Positions 9,119-18,624 of a stretch of DNA of 64,000 nt are shown here, in pieces; positions within the stretch are counted from its first letter, which is position 1, and the number at the start of each line of letters is the position of its first letter. The position numbers and the translations under genes are program-made. The DNA lies in NCBI RefSeq assembly GCF_016807805.1, contig NZ_CP063362.1, forward strand, positions 4,878,501 to 4,942,500, in the 5' to 3' direction. This DNA is from Xanthobacter dioxanivorans (GTDB lineage: Bacteria > Pseudomonadota > Alphaproteobacteria > Rhizobiales > Xanthobacteraceae). Below the pieces are notes generated by a model. It saw nothing but the letters and a program-made list of their open reading frames with translations, was not told where the DNA came from and did not search any database.

Positions 9119-10482
9119 GCCAGCGCCTGGAACACCGGCTCCACCGAGCCGTCCCATTCGCCGTGAAACTTCTCCAGCAGTCCCTCGGCCGGCGAGCGGC
9201 CGGTGAGCACCGCCTCTTCCAGCGGTTCGAGGAAGCGTGTCTCGTCGCGGCCCAGGCGATCGTGGAAGCCGCGCCGCTTGAGCCCGGCCTGCGACAGGCC
9301 GAGCACGCTGCGGGCGACCTCCCGCAGCGGCCGGCCGCCGATCTCCGCCTTCAGCGCGAGACGCGGGACGTCATCCCGCAGCTTCTGGCGCTCCTGCGCA
9401 CTCCAGTCCTTCACCAGGTCCCAGGCGGCATCCAGGCTCTGCTGGTCGTAGAGCAGCCCCACCCAGAAGGCCGGCAGCGCGCACAGCTTGGCCCACGGGC
9501 CGGCATCCGCTCCGCGCATCTCCAGGAAACGCTTCAGCCGCACCTCCGGGAAGATGGTGGAGAGGTGGTTGATCCAGTCGGACAGGGTCGCGGTCTCGCC
9601 GGGAAGCAGCGGATGGCGGCCGGCGAGGAGATCACGGAAAGAGGTGCCGGCCACGTCCACATAGGCGTCGCCGCGCTTGACGAAATACATGGGCACGTCG
9701 AGCGCGTAGTCCACATACTGCTCGAAGCCGAAGCCCTCCTCGAAGGCGAACGGCAGCATGCCGGAGCGCTCGTTGTCGGTGTCGCGCCAGATCTCCGAGC
9801 GGAAGGAGAGGAAGCCGTTGGGCTTTCCCTCGGTGAAGGGCGAGTTGGCGAAGAGCGCGGTGGCCACCGGCTGGAGGGCGAGGCCCACCCGCAGCTTCTT
9901 CACCATGTCGGCTTCGCTGGAGAAGTCGAGGTTCACCTGCACGGTGCAGGTGCGGAACATCATGTCGAGCCCGAGGCTGCCCACCTTGGGCATGTAGTTC
10001 GCCATGATCTTGTAGCGGCCCTTGGGCATCACCGGCGTCTCGGAGCGCGTCCATTTCGGGCTCATGCCGATGCCGAGGAAGCCGATGCCCAGCGGCATCG
10101 CCACCTCCCGCACCTGGGCGAGGTGGGCGTTCAGCTCCGCGCAGGTCTCGTGGATGGTGGAAACCGGCGCGCCGGACAATTCGAACTGCCCGCCCGGCTC
10201 CAGCGAGATGGCCCCGCCCCCGGTCACGTCGGCGAGGCCGATGATGGTGGGGCCCTCCATGATGGGCTCCCAGCCCAGCAGCATGCGCATGCCCTCGAGC
10301 AGCTGGCGGATGCCCTTCGGTCCCTCGTAGGGCACCGGCTCGTGGCGGGCGAGGGTGAAGGGGATCTTCTCGTGCTCGGTGCCGATCCGGAACGCCCGCA
10401 CCGGTTTGGACCCTTGTTCCATCCAGGCGACGAGTTCGTCGCGGTCAACGATGGGGGTCGCATCGAGGGTGTCGCGGGCCAT
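9112..10482 (-). CDS. gshA: Glutamate-cysteine ligase, plant/alphaproteobacterial type
   Basis: The 456-residue protein joins glutamate and cysteine with ATP, the first step of glutathione synthesis. It belongs to the plant-like class used by alphaproteobacteria, recognisable by FRIGTEHEKIPF near residue 31, EPGGQFELSGAP, IGMSPKWTRSE and MFRTCTVQVNLDF. The start at 10482 (MARDTLDATPIVDRDEL) is the usual N-terminus; the upstream frame is an antisense shadow. Its 3' end overlaps the convergent DUF2459 gene by seven bases. It follows kdsA in the same direction after 107 bases. Confidence 0.93.
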   Translation of the reverse strand: MARDTLDATPIVDRDELVAWMEQGSKPVRAFRIGTEHEKIPFTLARHEPVPYEGPKGIRQLLEGMRMLLGWEPIMEGPTIIGLADVTGGGAISLEPGGQFELSGAPVSTIHETCAELNAHLAQVREVAMPLGIGFLGIGMSPKWTRSETPVMPKGRYKIMANYMPKVGSLGLDMMFRTCTVQVNLDFSSEADMVKKLRVGLALQPVATALFANSPFTEGKPNGFLSFRSEIWRDTDNERSGMLPFAFEEGFGFEQYVDYALDVPMYFVKRGDAYVDVAGTSFRDLLAGRHPLLPGETATLSDWINHLSTIFPEVRLKRFLEMRGADAGPWAKLCALPAFWVGLLYDQQSLDAAWDLVKDWSAQERQKLRDDVPRLALKAEIGGRPLREVARSVLGLSQAGLKRRGFHDRLGRDETRFLEPLEEAVLTGRSPAEGLLEKFHGEWDGSVEPVFQALAY

Positions 10483-10589
10483 ACGGAATCTCTTCGAGAA
10501 TAAGGGCGCGAGACCATACACGGCACCTCGGCCACGGCAAACAATCCAGCCACGGCCGCGCCACAATCGCGGCAAAGCCCAAGCTGTGT

Positions 10590-11456
10590 TCAAATGGTGA
10601 CGGGATGCGCCTTCGCAACCGCATCGAAGGACTGAAGTAGCGCGATGAGCGGCTCCAGCTGGGCGAGCGGCACCATGTTCGGTCCGTCGGAAGGGGCGCG
10701 GTCGGGGTCGGGGTGGGTCTCGATGAACACGGCGGCGACCCCCACCGCCACGGCGGCGCGGGCGAGCACCGGCACGAACTCGCGCTGGCCGCCGGAGGAG
10801 GTGCCCTGCCCACCCGGCTGCTGCACCGAGTGGGTGGCATCGAACACCACCGGCGCGCCGGTGGTCTTGGCCAGGATCGGCAGGCCGCGCATGTCCGAGA
10901 CCAGGGTGTTGTAGCCGAAGGAGACGCCCCGCTCGGTCACCAGCACCCGCCCGTTGCCGACGCCGGTCAGCTTGTTGACCACATTGGCCATGTCCCACGG
11001 GGCGAGGAACTGCCCTTTTTTCACGTTCACCACCCTGCCCGTGCGGGCAGCGGCGACGAGCAGGTCGGTCTGCCGGCACAGGAAGGCGGGGATCTGCAGC
11101 ACGTCCACCGCCTCGGCGGCGGCGGCGCACTGGTCGATCTCGTGCACGTCGGTGAGCACCGGCAGGCCGAGGCTCTCGCGGATCTCGGCGAACACCGGCA
11201 GCGCGGCGTCGAGGCCCATGCCGCGTGCGGCTGCGAGCGAGGTGCGGTTCGCCTTGTCGAACGAGGTCTTGAACACAAGCCCGATGCCGCGGCGCTCGGC
11301 GATCTCCTTCAGCGCGGAGGCCACCTCCAGCGCGTGGGCCCGGCTCTCCATCTGGCACGGGCCGGCGATGAGGGCGAGGGGCAGGCCGTTGCCGATGCGC
11401 ACGTGTCCCACCTCGACGATGGGCTGGGACGTGGCGGCGGGCGGTGCGGCATTCAT
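10590..11456 (-). CDS. kdsA: 3-deoxy-8-phosphooctulonate synthase
   Basis: The 288-residue class I aldolase-fold enzyme condenses phosphoenolpyruvate with arabinose 5-phosphate to give KDO 8-phosphate for the lipopolysaccharide core. Diagnostic stretches are LIAGPCQMESR, FKTSFDKANRTS, TDVHE, QIPAFLCRQTDLL, VNVKKGQFLAPWDM and DATHSVQQPGG. Length fits the family (280-285). The cysteine in IAGPCQ is the one linked to metal binding in metal-dependent members. It lies downstream of pyrG and secG as in other Hyphomicrobiales, although a SugE gene and a glyoxalase gene have come between them here. Confidence 0.96.
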   Translation of the reverse strand: MNAAPPAATSQPIVEVGHVRIGNGLPLALIAGPCQMESRAHALEVASALKEIAERRGIGLVFKTSFDKANRTSLAAARGMGLDAALPVFAEIRESLGLPVLTDVHEIDQCAAAAEAVDVLQIPAFLCRQTDLLVAAARTGRVVNVKKGQFLAPWDMANVVNKLTGVGNGRVLVTERGVSFGYNTLVSDMRGLPILAKTTGAPVVFDATHSVQQPGGQGTSSGGQREFVPVLARAAVAVGVAAVFIETHPDPDRAPSDGPNMVPLAQLEPLIALLQSFDAVAKAHPVTI

Positions 11457-11476
11457 GTGGTCATCCTTGAGAGCGG

Positions 11477-11500
11477 CGCCGCCGGGAGAACCCGGCGGCG
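11477..11500 (-). other. Strong GC hairpin in the kdsA leader
   Basis: CGCCGCCGGG (11477-11486) and CCCGGCGGCG (11491-11500) form a perfect ten-base-pair stem with a four-base loop between sugE and kdsA. There is no U tract after it on the leftward strand, so it is more likely an mRNA-stabilising or rho-assisted element than an intrinsic terminator. Confidence 0.4.
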
Positions 11501-11519
11501 CGCGAAACTAATCCCATCC

Positions 11520-11837
11520 TTACGGCGTGACCAGCTTCAGCCCCACGATCCCGACCGCGATCAGGCCGATGGAGAGAAGGCGCAGGATGTCGGTGGATTC
11601 GGAGAAGAACAGGATTCCCGCCGCCGCCGTCCCCACCGTTCCGATTCCCGCCCAGACCGCATAGGCCGTGCCGATGGGAATGCCCCGCAGGGCCAGCGAC
11701 AACAGGAACAGGCTGACACCGATGGCCGAGAGGGTGAAAACGCTGGGCCACAGCCGGGTGAAGCCCTCGGAATGCTTCATGCCGATGGCCCAGGCGATTT
11801 CCGTCAGGCCGGCAACGAACAGGTAGATCCACGCCAT
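11520..11837 (-). CDS. sugE: SMR-family guanidinium exporter (Gdx/SugE)
   Basis: The 105-residue protein has four transmembrane helices and the small multidrug resistance signature: MAWIYLFVAGLTEIAWAIGMKHSEGF, with the essential glutamate (Glu13) in helix 1, then GTAYAVWAGIGTVGTA in helix 3. The W-A-I-G-M-K pattern and context place it with the SugE/Gdx branch, which exchanges guanidinium for protons, rather than with the EmrE/QacE branch. The assignment is strongly supported by a guanidine-II riboswitch immediately upstream. The ATG at 11837 begins right at the first helix. It is transcribed towards kdsA. Confidence 0.9.
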   Translation of the reverse strand: MAWIYLFVAGLTEIAWAIGMKHSEGFTRLWPSVFTLSAIGVSLFLLSLALRGIPIGTAYAVWAGIGTVGTAAAGILFFSESTDILRLLSIGLIAVGIVGLKLVTP

Positions 11838-11854
11838 GGGCGAACACCACGGGT

Positions 11855-11904
11855 GGCGGGGTCGTCCCCGCCGCTCGAGACTTGAGGAAACGCGGCCGTC
11901 CGCG
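11855..11904 (-). promoter_or_regulatory. Guanidine-II (mini-ykkC) riboswitch
   Basis: Two perfect short hairpins lie in tandem in the sugE leader. The upstream one (11891-11904) is CGCGG-ACGG-CCGCG. The downstream one (11855-11872) is GGCGGGG-ACGA-CCCCGCC. An 18-base linker separates them, and the ATG of sugE follows 17 bases after the second. Two stems capped by ACGR loops, a short linker and a position just before the ribosome site form the complete consensus of the mini-ykkC RNA, in which the two loops kiss and bind two guanidinium ions, freeing the ribosome site. The downstream gene is the expected exporter. Confidence 0.9.
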
Positions 11905-12014
11905 CCCGGCGGGGGCAAGGCGCCCCTTTCCTCATTTAGACCTTGCCGCCTGCGTGGCCAGCCGGAGGCATGCACAAATGCGCGCCACCCGGCGGTGGCG
12001 CCGCGACGGGGGCA

Positions 12015-12893
12015 TCATGCCGCGGCGGTGGCCTGCTCGAACACCAGCGTCGCGCCCAGCGCCGCGCGCGGCGGGACGACGACGACGCCCTCGATGGCTT
12101 CCTCCACCATGCGGCGCGCCGCCAGCGCCCGGCTCAGCTCTGCGACGCCCGGCGTTGTAAAGCGCACGGCGGCGAGGCGCAGTCCCTCCCCGCCGGGAGC
12201 GGGAACGCCGTAGCGCTCGGTGAAGAGGCCGCGGCTCATCACGTCCACATTGCCGCGCGGCGTCTCCCCCACGAACCACTCGGCGAGGGCGCGGCGCACC
12301 GGCGTTCCGGTGACGGTCTCGAGGAACGCCTGGTGCTGCGCCGGCACGTCCGCCACCAGCACCACGCCAGCCATCGCGGTCACCTGGTTGGAGTGGCGCT
12401 GCAAATCCGCCGACCAGAAGTTCTCGGGCCGGCTCTGGGTGCAGGTGAACAGGCCCACGTCCGGGCCGGCCGGATCGCGGGCGAAGGCCAGGCAGAAGCC
12501 CACCTCCACCTCCTGCCCGTCCGGACGGCGCGCGTTGCGGGCGAACTCGAACAGGTCGAAGCCGCCGAAGCCGGCCGCATCGAAGGAGGCTTTCTCCGCC
12601 GCGGGGTCTCTGCCCTCCAGGGCGAGCATGGAGAGCCCCTCCCCGTTCGTCTCCAGGAAGCCCTGGTTGAAAGCGCCGAACGAGAAGGCGGTCTCGGTGG
12701 CGGGGGGGATCTTTTCCGGCTCCACCACCTGGAGCAGCTCGATGAAGAAGCCGGGCGTCTGGATGATGCGGTTCTCGGTGCCCCACGGGTGCCGGTTGCG
12801 GGCCCCCACGGTGAAGCCCAGGAGATCGTAGACTTCACCTGCCGCATCGAGATCGCGGACGAGGTGCACCACATGGTCGAGGCCGCGTCGCAT
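12015..12893 (-). CDS. Glyoxalase-like / VOC superfamily protein
   Basis: The 292-residue protein starts MRRGLDHVVHLVRDLDAA, the beta-alpha-beta opening of the vicinal oxygen chelate fold, followed by GFTVGARNRHPWGTENRII and IELLQVVEPEK. It fits the glyoxalase_3 type (PF13468), where two half-modules make one subunit. The substrate cannot be inferred. I start at 12893 because family members begin at this RGLDHV segment; the frame stays open upstream. It lies between pyrG and sugE without obvious functional link. Confidence 0.8.
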   Translation of the reverse strand: MRRGLDHVVHLVRDLDAAGEVYDLLGFTVGARNRHPWGTENRIIQTPGFFIELLQVVEPEKIPPATETAFSFGAFNQGFLETNGEGLSMLALEGRDPAAEKASFDAAGFGGFDLFEFARNARRPDGQEVEVGFCLAFARDPAGPDVGLFTCTQSRPENFWSADLQRHSNQVTAMAGVVLVADVPAQHQAFLETVTGTPVRRALAEWFVGETPRGNVDVMSRGLFTERYGVPAPGGEGLRLAAVRFTTPGVAELSRALAARRMVEEAIEGVVVVPPRAALGATLVFEQATAAA

Positions 12894-13076
12894 GGCTTCT
12901 CCTCTTGCCGGCATGCGCCGGGTCCTGCTCCAGGGCAGCAGCCGGGGCACGGATGAAAGGGAAGGAAGGACGCGTCGGCCCGGCCGGGCATCGCATCGCT
13001 TCGGTCGAAGACGGGCGATGATCCAGCCGCCCGCAACGGAGATTAATGCGGTACCGCTGAAGATGGAAACAACTTC

Positions 13077-13098
13077 AGGTAGAGGTTTCGATCTACCT
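13077..13098 (-). terminator. Weak hairpin downstream of pyrG
   Basis: On the leftward strand AGGTAGA and TCTACCT pair across an eight-base loop about 10 bases beyond the pyrG stop, followed by the partly U-rich AAGTTGTTT. The stem is short and the U tract is imperfect, so termination here is only possible. Confidence 0.35.
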
Positions 13099-13106
13099 TA
13101 TTACCG

Positions 13107-14843
<1,737 letters not shown>

Positions 14844-15260
14844 TCACTTGGACTGCGGAACCTGGGGACCGCTCGGGGCGGCCGGAGCCACCGGCGCCGC
14901 GGGGGCGCCCTCGGGTGCCGGGGCACCCTGCGGACGGATCTGATCGAGAATGGAGCCGCCGCTCTGCGGCACCGAGGGACCGCTCTGGCCCTGGCTCGCC
15001 GGCTGCAGGATGGAGCGCGGCGCACGTCCCCAGCCGGCCACAATGGTGAGCGACAGGGACGTGATGAAGAAGATCAGCGCCAGCACCGCCGTCGCGCGGG
15101 TGAGCACGTTGGCCGAGCCGCGCGCGGTGAAGAAGCCGCCGCCAGAACCGCCGCCCCCGCCGCCAATGCCGAGTCCGCCGCCCTCGGAGCGCTGGATCAA
15201 CACCACGCCGATGAGCGAAAGCACCACCATGAGGTGAATAACGATAAGAACCGTCTGCAT
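14844..15260 (-). CDS. secG: Preprotein translocase subunit SecG
   Basis: The 138-residue protein has the SecG pattern: a first membrane helix (MQTVLIVIHLMVVLSLIGVV), the LIQRSEGGGLG cytoplasmic loop with a glycine run, TARGSANVLTRATAVLA, and a second helix (ALIFFITSLSLTIVA). The Pro/Ala/Gln-rich tail of about 60 residues is usual in alphaproteobacteria. SecG assists protein export with SecYE and SecA. The ATG at 15260 was taken because the four codons upstream are not conserved. Confidence 0.95.
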   Translation of the reverse strand: MQTVLIVIHLMVVLSLIGVVLIQRSEGGGLGIGGGGGGSGGGFFTARGSANVLTRATAVLALIFFITSLSLTIVAGWGRAPRSILQPASQGQSGPSVPQSGGSILDQIRPQGAPAPEGAPAAPVAPAAPSGPQVPQSK

Positions 15261-15458
15261 GGAATCCATCACATTCGCGCCACGGCTTTCACGCCCGGCG
15301 CGCAGGTTGCGGGTGATCTACACGATCGGGCGCCCGGAGGGAAGGGTATCACCGCGGGTCTTCCCTGCGCGGCGCGCAGGGAAGCGGCTGTTCCGCCTGT
15401 GCGGCAGATCTTCAGCCTCGGCCCGGCGTCGCACCCCGGCCACAACCCGATCCCGCGC

Positions 15459-16757
15459 CTACTCCAGCGCCAGCAGCGCCAGGGAGGCGAGCGCGATCAC
15501 CCATACCGCGCCGCTGATCCGCCGCCCGCACCCGGCGATGAGGTTCACGACCACATAGGTGATGAAGCCGAGGCCGATGCCGCTGGCGATGGAGAAGGTG
15601 AAGACCACCGCGAGCGCCGTGGCCGCGGCGGGCAGCGCCTCCGCCGCGTCGTCCCACGGCAGGTCGCGCATGGCGCTCACCATGGCGAGGGCGACGACCA
15701 GCAGCGCCGGGGCGGTGGCATAGGCCGGCACGGCGAGCGCCAGCGGCGCGAAAAGCAGGCAGGCGAGGAACAGCAGCGCCACCACCACGGCGGTGAGCCC
15801 GGTGCGTCCTCCCGCCTGGATGCCGGCCGCGCTCTCGATATAGGAGGTGATGGTCGAGGTGCCGAGCATCGAGCCGACGATGGCGCCCCCCGAATCGGCG
15901 ATGAGCACCCGCCCGAGGCGCGGCACCGAGCCATCCGCGCGCATCAGCTTCGCCTTGTAGAGGGTGGCAATGAGCGTGCCCATGTTGTCGAGCATGACCA
16001 GGAGGAACAGGGCGGCGATCACCCCCACCATGCTGAGCCGCAGCACGCCGGCGATGTCCAACTGAAGAAAGGTGGGCGCGAGGGAGGGCGGCGCCGAGAC
16101 GACGCCGGTGAAGGTCACCAGGCCGAGGGGCACCCCCGCCAGCGTCGCCGCGGCGACGCCGATGAGGATGGCGCCCGGCACCTCCCGCGCCGCGAGCCCG
16201 GCCATGAGCAGGAAGCCGCCGCAGGCGAGCAGCGTCGAGGGCGCCGCAAGGTTGCCGATGCCCACGAGGGTGACCGGATTGGCGACGACGACGCCCATGC
16301 CCTTCAAACCCAGCAGCGCCAGGAACAGGCCGATGCCCGTCCCCATGCCGAGCTTCAGCGACATGGGAATGGCATTGAGCAGCCACTCGCGCACCTTCAG
16401 CATGCTGAGGACGAGGAACATCAGGCCCGATACGAACACCGCGCCCAGCGCCTGCTGCCACGGCACGCCCATGCCCTGCACCACCGTGAAGGCGAAGTAG
16501 GCGTTGATCCCCATGGCCGGGGCAAGGGCGATGGGATAGTTGGAAATCACCCCCATCATCGCCGAGCCAAACGCCGCCGCAAGGCAGGTTGCGGTGAAGG
16601 CCGCGCCCGGGTCGATGCCGGCCTGGGCCATGATCTGCGGGTTCACCACCACGATGTAGGCCATGGTCAGGAAGGTGGTGAGGCCGGCGACGATCTCGGT
16701 GGAGATGGAGGTGCCGCTCTCCTTGAGCCTGAAGACCCGCTCCACGAACGCGCGCAT
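15459..16757 (-). CDS. NCS2-family purine (xanthine/guanine/hypoxanthine-type) permease
   Basis: The 432-residue membrane protein belongs to the AzgA-like branch of nucleobase:cation symporters, with FRLKESGTSISTEIVAGLTTFLTMAYIVVVNP at its start, ALAPAMGINAYFAFTVV, and GTSTITSYIESAAGI in the conserved substrate-binding region of helix 8-10. Members take up adenine, guanine or hypoxanthine with protons. Twelve or more helices are apparent. The ATG at 16757 (MRAFVERVF) matches the family start; the frame is open 34 codons further upstream. No purine riboswitch or other leader element was seen. Confidence 0.9.
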   Translation of the reverse strand: MRAFVERVFRLKESGTSISTEIVAGLTTFLTMAYIVVVNPQIMAQAGIDPGAAFTATCLAAAFGSAMMGVISNYPIALAPAMGINAYFAFTVVQGMGVPWQQALGAVFVSGLMFLVLSMLKVREWLLNAIPMSLKLGMGTGIGLFLALLGLKGMGVVVANPVTLVGIGNLAAPSTLLACGGFLLMAGLAAREVPGAILIGVAAATLAGVPLGLVTFTGVVSAPPSLAPTFLQLDIAGVLRLSMVGVIAALFLLVMLDNMGTLIATLYKAKLMRADGSVPRLGRVLIADSGGAIVGSMLGTSTITSYIESAAGIQAGGRTGLTAVVVALLFLACLLFAPLALAVPAYATAPALLVVALAMVSAMRDLPWDDAAEALPAAATALAVVFTFSIASGIGLGFITYVVVNLIAGCGRRISGAVWVIALASLALLALE

Positions 16758-16920
16758 GCGCCGCCTCCCCCTTGCCGCCGATGCCATGACTTTAGCAGCA
16801 GATCCCGGGCTCCTCGGCAAGGCGCGCGCGATGGGCCCCCGCCGGCGGTAGCCGGGCATGGCTTGTACAAAGGGGGCGGCTCAACCACCCTGCGCCCGCT
16901 CATCATCTTTGGGGGATATC

Positions 16921-18111
16921 GTGCGTCACATGATCTGCGTCCTGGCTGCGCTCGCCACGGCCACGCCCGCGCTGGCGCAGGCGCTGAAGTCGAACGAAGT
17001 CCTGAGCTCCATCGCGGTCGCGCCGATCAGCACCCCCAATCCCGTGCTCGGCGCCGACGGACGGGTGCACCTCGCCTACGAGCTTTTCGTCACCAATCCG
17101 AGCAAGCAGTTCGTCACCCTCGACAAGGTGGAGGCGGTGGACCCGGACGGGCGCCCCATCTACGGCCTCGACGGCGATGCGCTCGGCGCCATGGTCTCGG
17201 CCTATGCGGGTGGCGGCCGCACCCTGCCGCCGGGGGGCTCCGCCGCCGTCTTCCTGGATGTGACCTTCGCCCGCGACGTGCCGCTGCCCGAGCGCGTCCT
17301 CGCCCGCGTGCTGGCGACGCGCCAGGCCGCCGGGCCAGACGGCAAGCCGGTGCCGATGCCGGCCGATGCGCCCCTGCCCGCCACCTTCTCCTTCACCGGC
17401 GCCCCGACCGCCATCGGCAAGCCGGCGGTGGTTATCGCCCCGCCGCTGCGCGGCAAGGGTTGGGTCGCCATCAACGGCTGCTGCGACGCCATCACCTCCC
17501 ATCGCGGGGCGATCATGGCGGTGAACGGACAACTGCGGGTGCCGGAGCGCTTCGCCATCGACTTCGTGCAGCTCAATGCCGAAGACCACCTCTTCACCGG
17601 CGATGTGCATGCCCTCAAGAGCTATGCCTATTTCGGCGCGCCGGTGCATTCTGTCGCCGACGGGGTGGTGGTGAACCTCTACGACGCCACCGGCGAGCAG
17701 GTGCCGGGCGGCGCCGCCAAGGGCATCAATCCGGAGAATATCGGCGGCAACATGCTGGTGATCGACATGGGCAGCGGCAATTTCGCCTTTTACGCCCACC
17801 TCCAGCCCGGCAGCCTGAAGGTGAAGCTGGGCGATAAGGTGAAAGCGGGCGACGTGATCGGCCTGCTCGGCAACACCGGCAATTCCACCGCGCCGCACCT
17901 GCATTTCCATGTGATGGACGGCCCCTCGCCGCTGGATGCCAACGGGCTGCCCTACGCCTTCACCGCGTTCCAGAGCCAGGGCGTGGTGCAGATCGACGGC
18001 GCGGACTTCTTCGACAAGCCGGTCGCCGCGACCATCGACCGCCGCCGCCTTGAGGGCCCGCGGCAGAACGCTTTGCCCCTCAACAACGAGGTGGTGGACT
18101 TCGGGCCGTGA
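16921..18111 (+). CDS. Secreted M23 family (LytM-like) peptidase domain protein
   Basis: The 396-residue protein has a signal peptide (RHMICVLAALATATPALAQ), a roughly 180-residue beta-rich N-terminal region, then an M23 domain with the SHRGA histidine, FAIDFV aspartate, GAPVHSVADGVVV and the HLHFHVMDG zinc motif near residue 326. Such proteins cut peptidoglycan cross-links or, when residues are missing, activate amidases. The first zinc motif is the divergent FAID form seen in a distinct M23 subgroup, so hydrolase activity is not certain. I start at GTG 16921 because it has a GGGGGA ribosome site five bases before and supplies a charged signal-peptide N-terminus; ATG 16930 is the alternative. 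Confidence 0.82.
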   Translation: MRHMICVLAALATATPALAQALKSNEVLSSIAVAPISTPNPVLGADGRVHLAYELFVTNPSKQFVTLDKVEAVDPDGRPIYGLDGDALGAMVSAYAGGGRTLPPGGSAAVFLDVTFARDVPLPERVLARVLATRQAAGPDGKPVPMPADAPLPATFSFTGAPTAIGKPAVVIAPPLRGKGWVAINGCCDAITSHRGAIMAVNGQLRVPERFAIDFVQLNAEDHLFTGDVHALKSYAYFGAPVHSVADGVVVNLYDATGEQVPGGAAKGINPENIGGNMLVIDMGSGNFAFYAHLQPGSLKVKLGDKVKAGDVIGLLGNTGNSTAPHLHFHVMDGPSPLDANGLPYAFTAFQSQGVVQIDGADFFDKPVAATIDRRRLEGPRQNALPLNNEVVDFGP

Positions 18112-18173
18112 TCTTGTCCGGGCCGGCAGCCCGGAATATTCGGACGGCCGTTCAGCCTCGGGAGCAAGCCGGC

Positions 18174-18614
18174 ATGTACGGAAAGGGCACCATCAGGGCT
18201 CTTACAGCGATTCTGGCGCTTGGCGCCGCGCCGGCCCAGGCATGCCAGTGCGTCCTGCCCCTGGACCCGGATGCCCGCCGAGATTTCATCATCGAGCGTG
18301 CGCAGACCGTCTTCAGCGGCCGGGTCCTGGCGATCCGCAAGATCAAGGGCCCGCCCGAGGTTGCGGGTGACGGCGTGATCGAGGCGGAAGTGGAAGTCGT
18401 CACTTTGGTGAAGGGAAACGCCAAGGGCACCGTCACCATCCGCACCTTGGCCGGTGACAACGGCGCCAATTGCGGCATGGGCGGTAAGGTTGCCGCCGCC
18501 TGGTCCTCCGGCGAACGGCTTGCCTTCGCCCTGGGGGCGGGCGAAGGCAAGCGCGGACGACGGATCTTCTGGGCCAACAGCTGCACGTCGGGACGGTTCT
18601 ACATCCCGCCGTAG
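18174..18614 (+). CDS. Small secreted cysteine-containing protein, NTR/TIMP-like
   Basis: The 146-residue protein has a signal peptide (TIRALTAILALGAAPAQA) and then ACQCVLPLDPDARRDFIIERAQTVFSGRVLAI, the N-terminal Cys-x-Cys and OB-fold-like pattern of NTR/TIMP-like domains, with further cysteines at NCGMGG and NSCTSGRF. Mature start at the first cysteine resembles TIMP-type inhibitors, but bacterial members have no established function. It follows the M23 gene by 62 bases and is probably cotranscribed with it. It converges with hppA. Confidence 0.65.
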   Translation: MYGKGTIRALTAILALGAAPAQACQCVLPLDPDARRDFIIERAQTVFSGRVLAIRKIKGPPEVAGDGVIEAEVEVVTLVKGNAKGTVTIRTLAGDNGANCGMGGKVAAAWSSGERLAFALGAGEGKRGRRIFWANSCTSGRFYIPP

Positions 18615-18624
18615 CCCACCGGCC

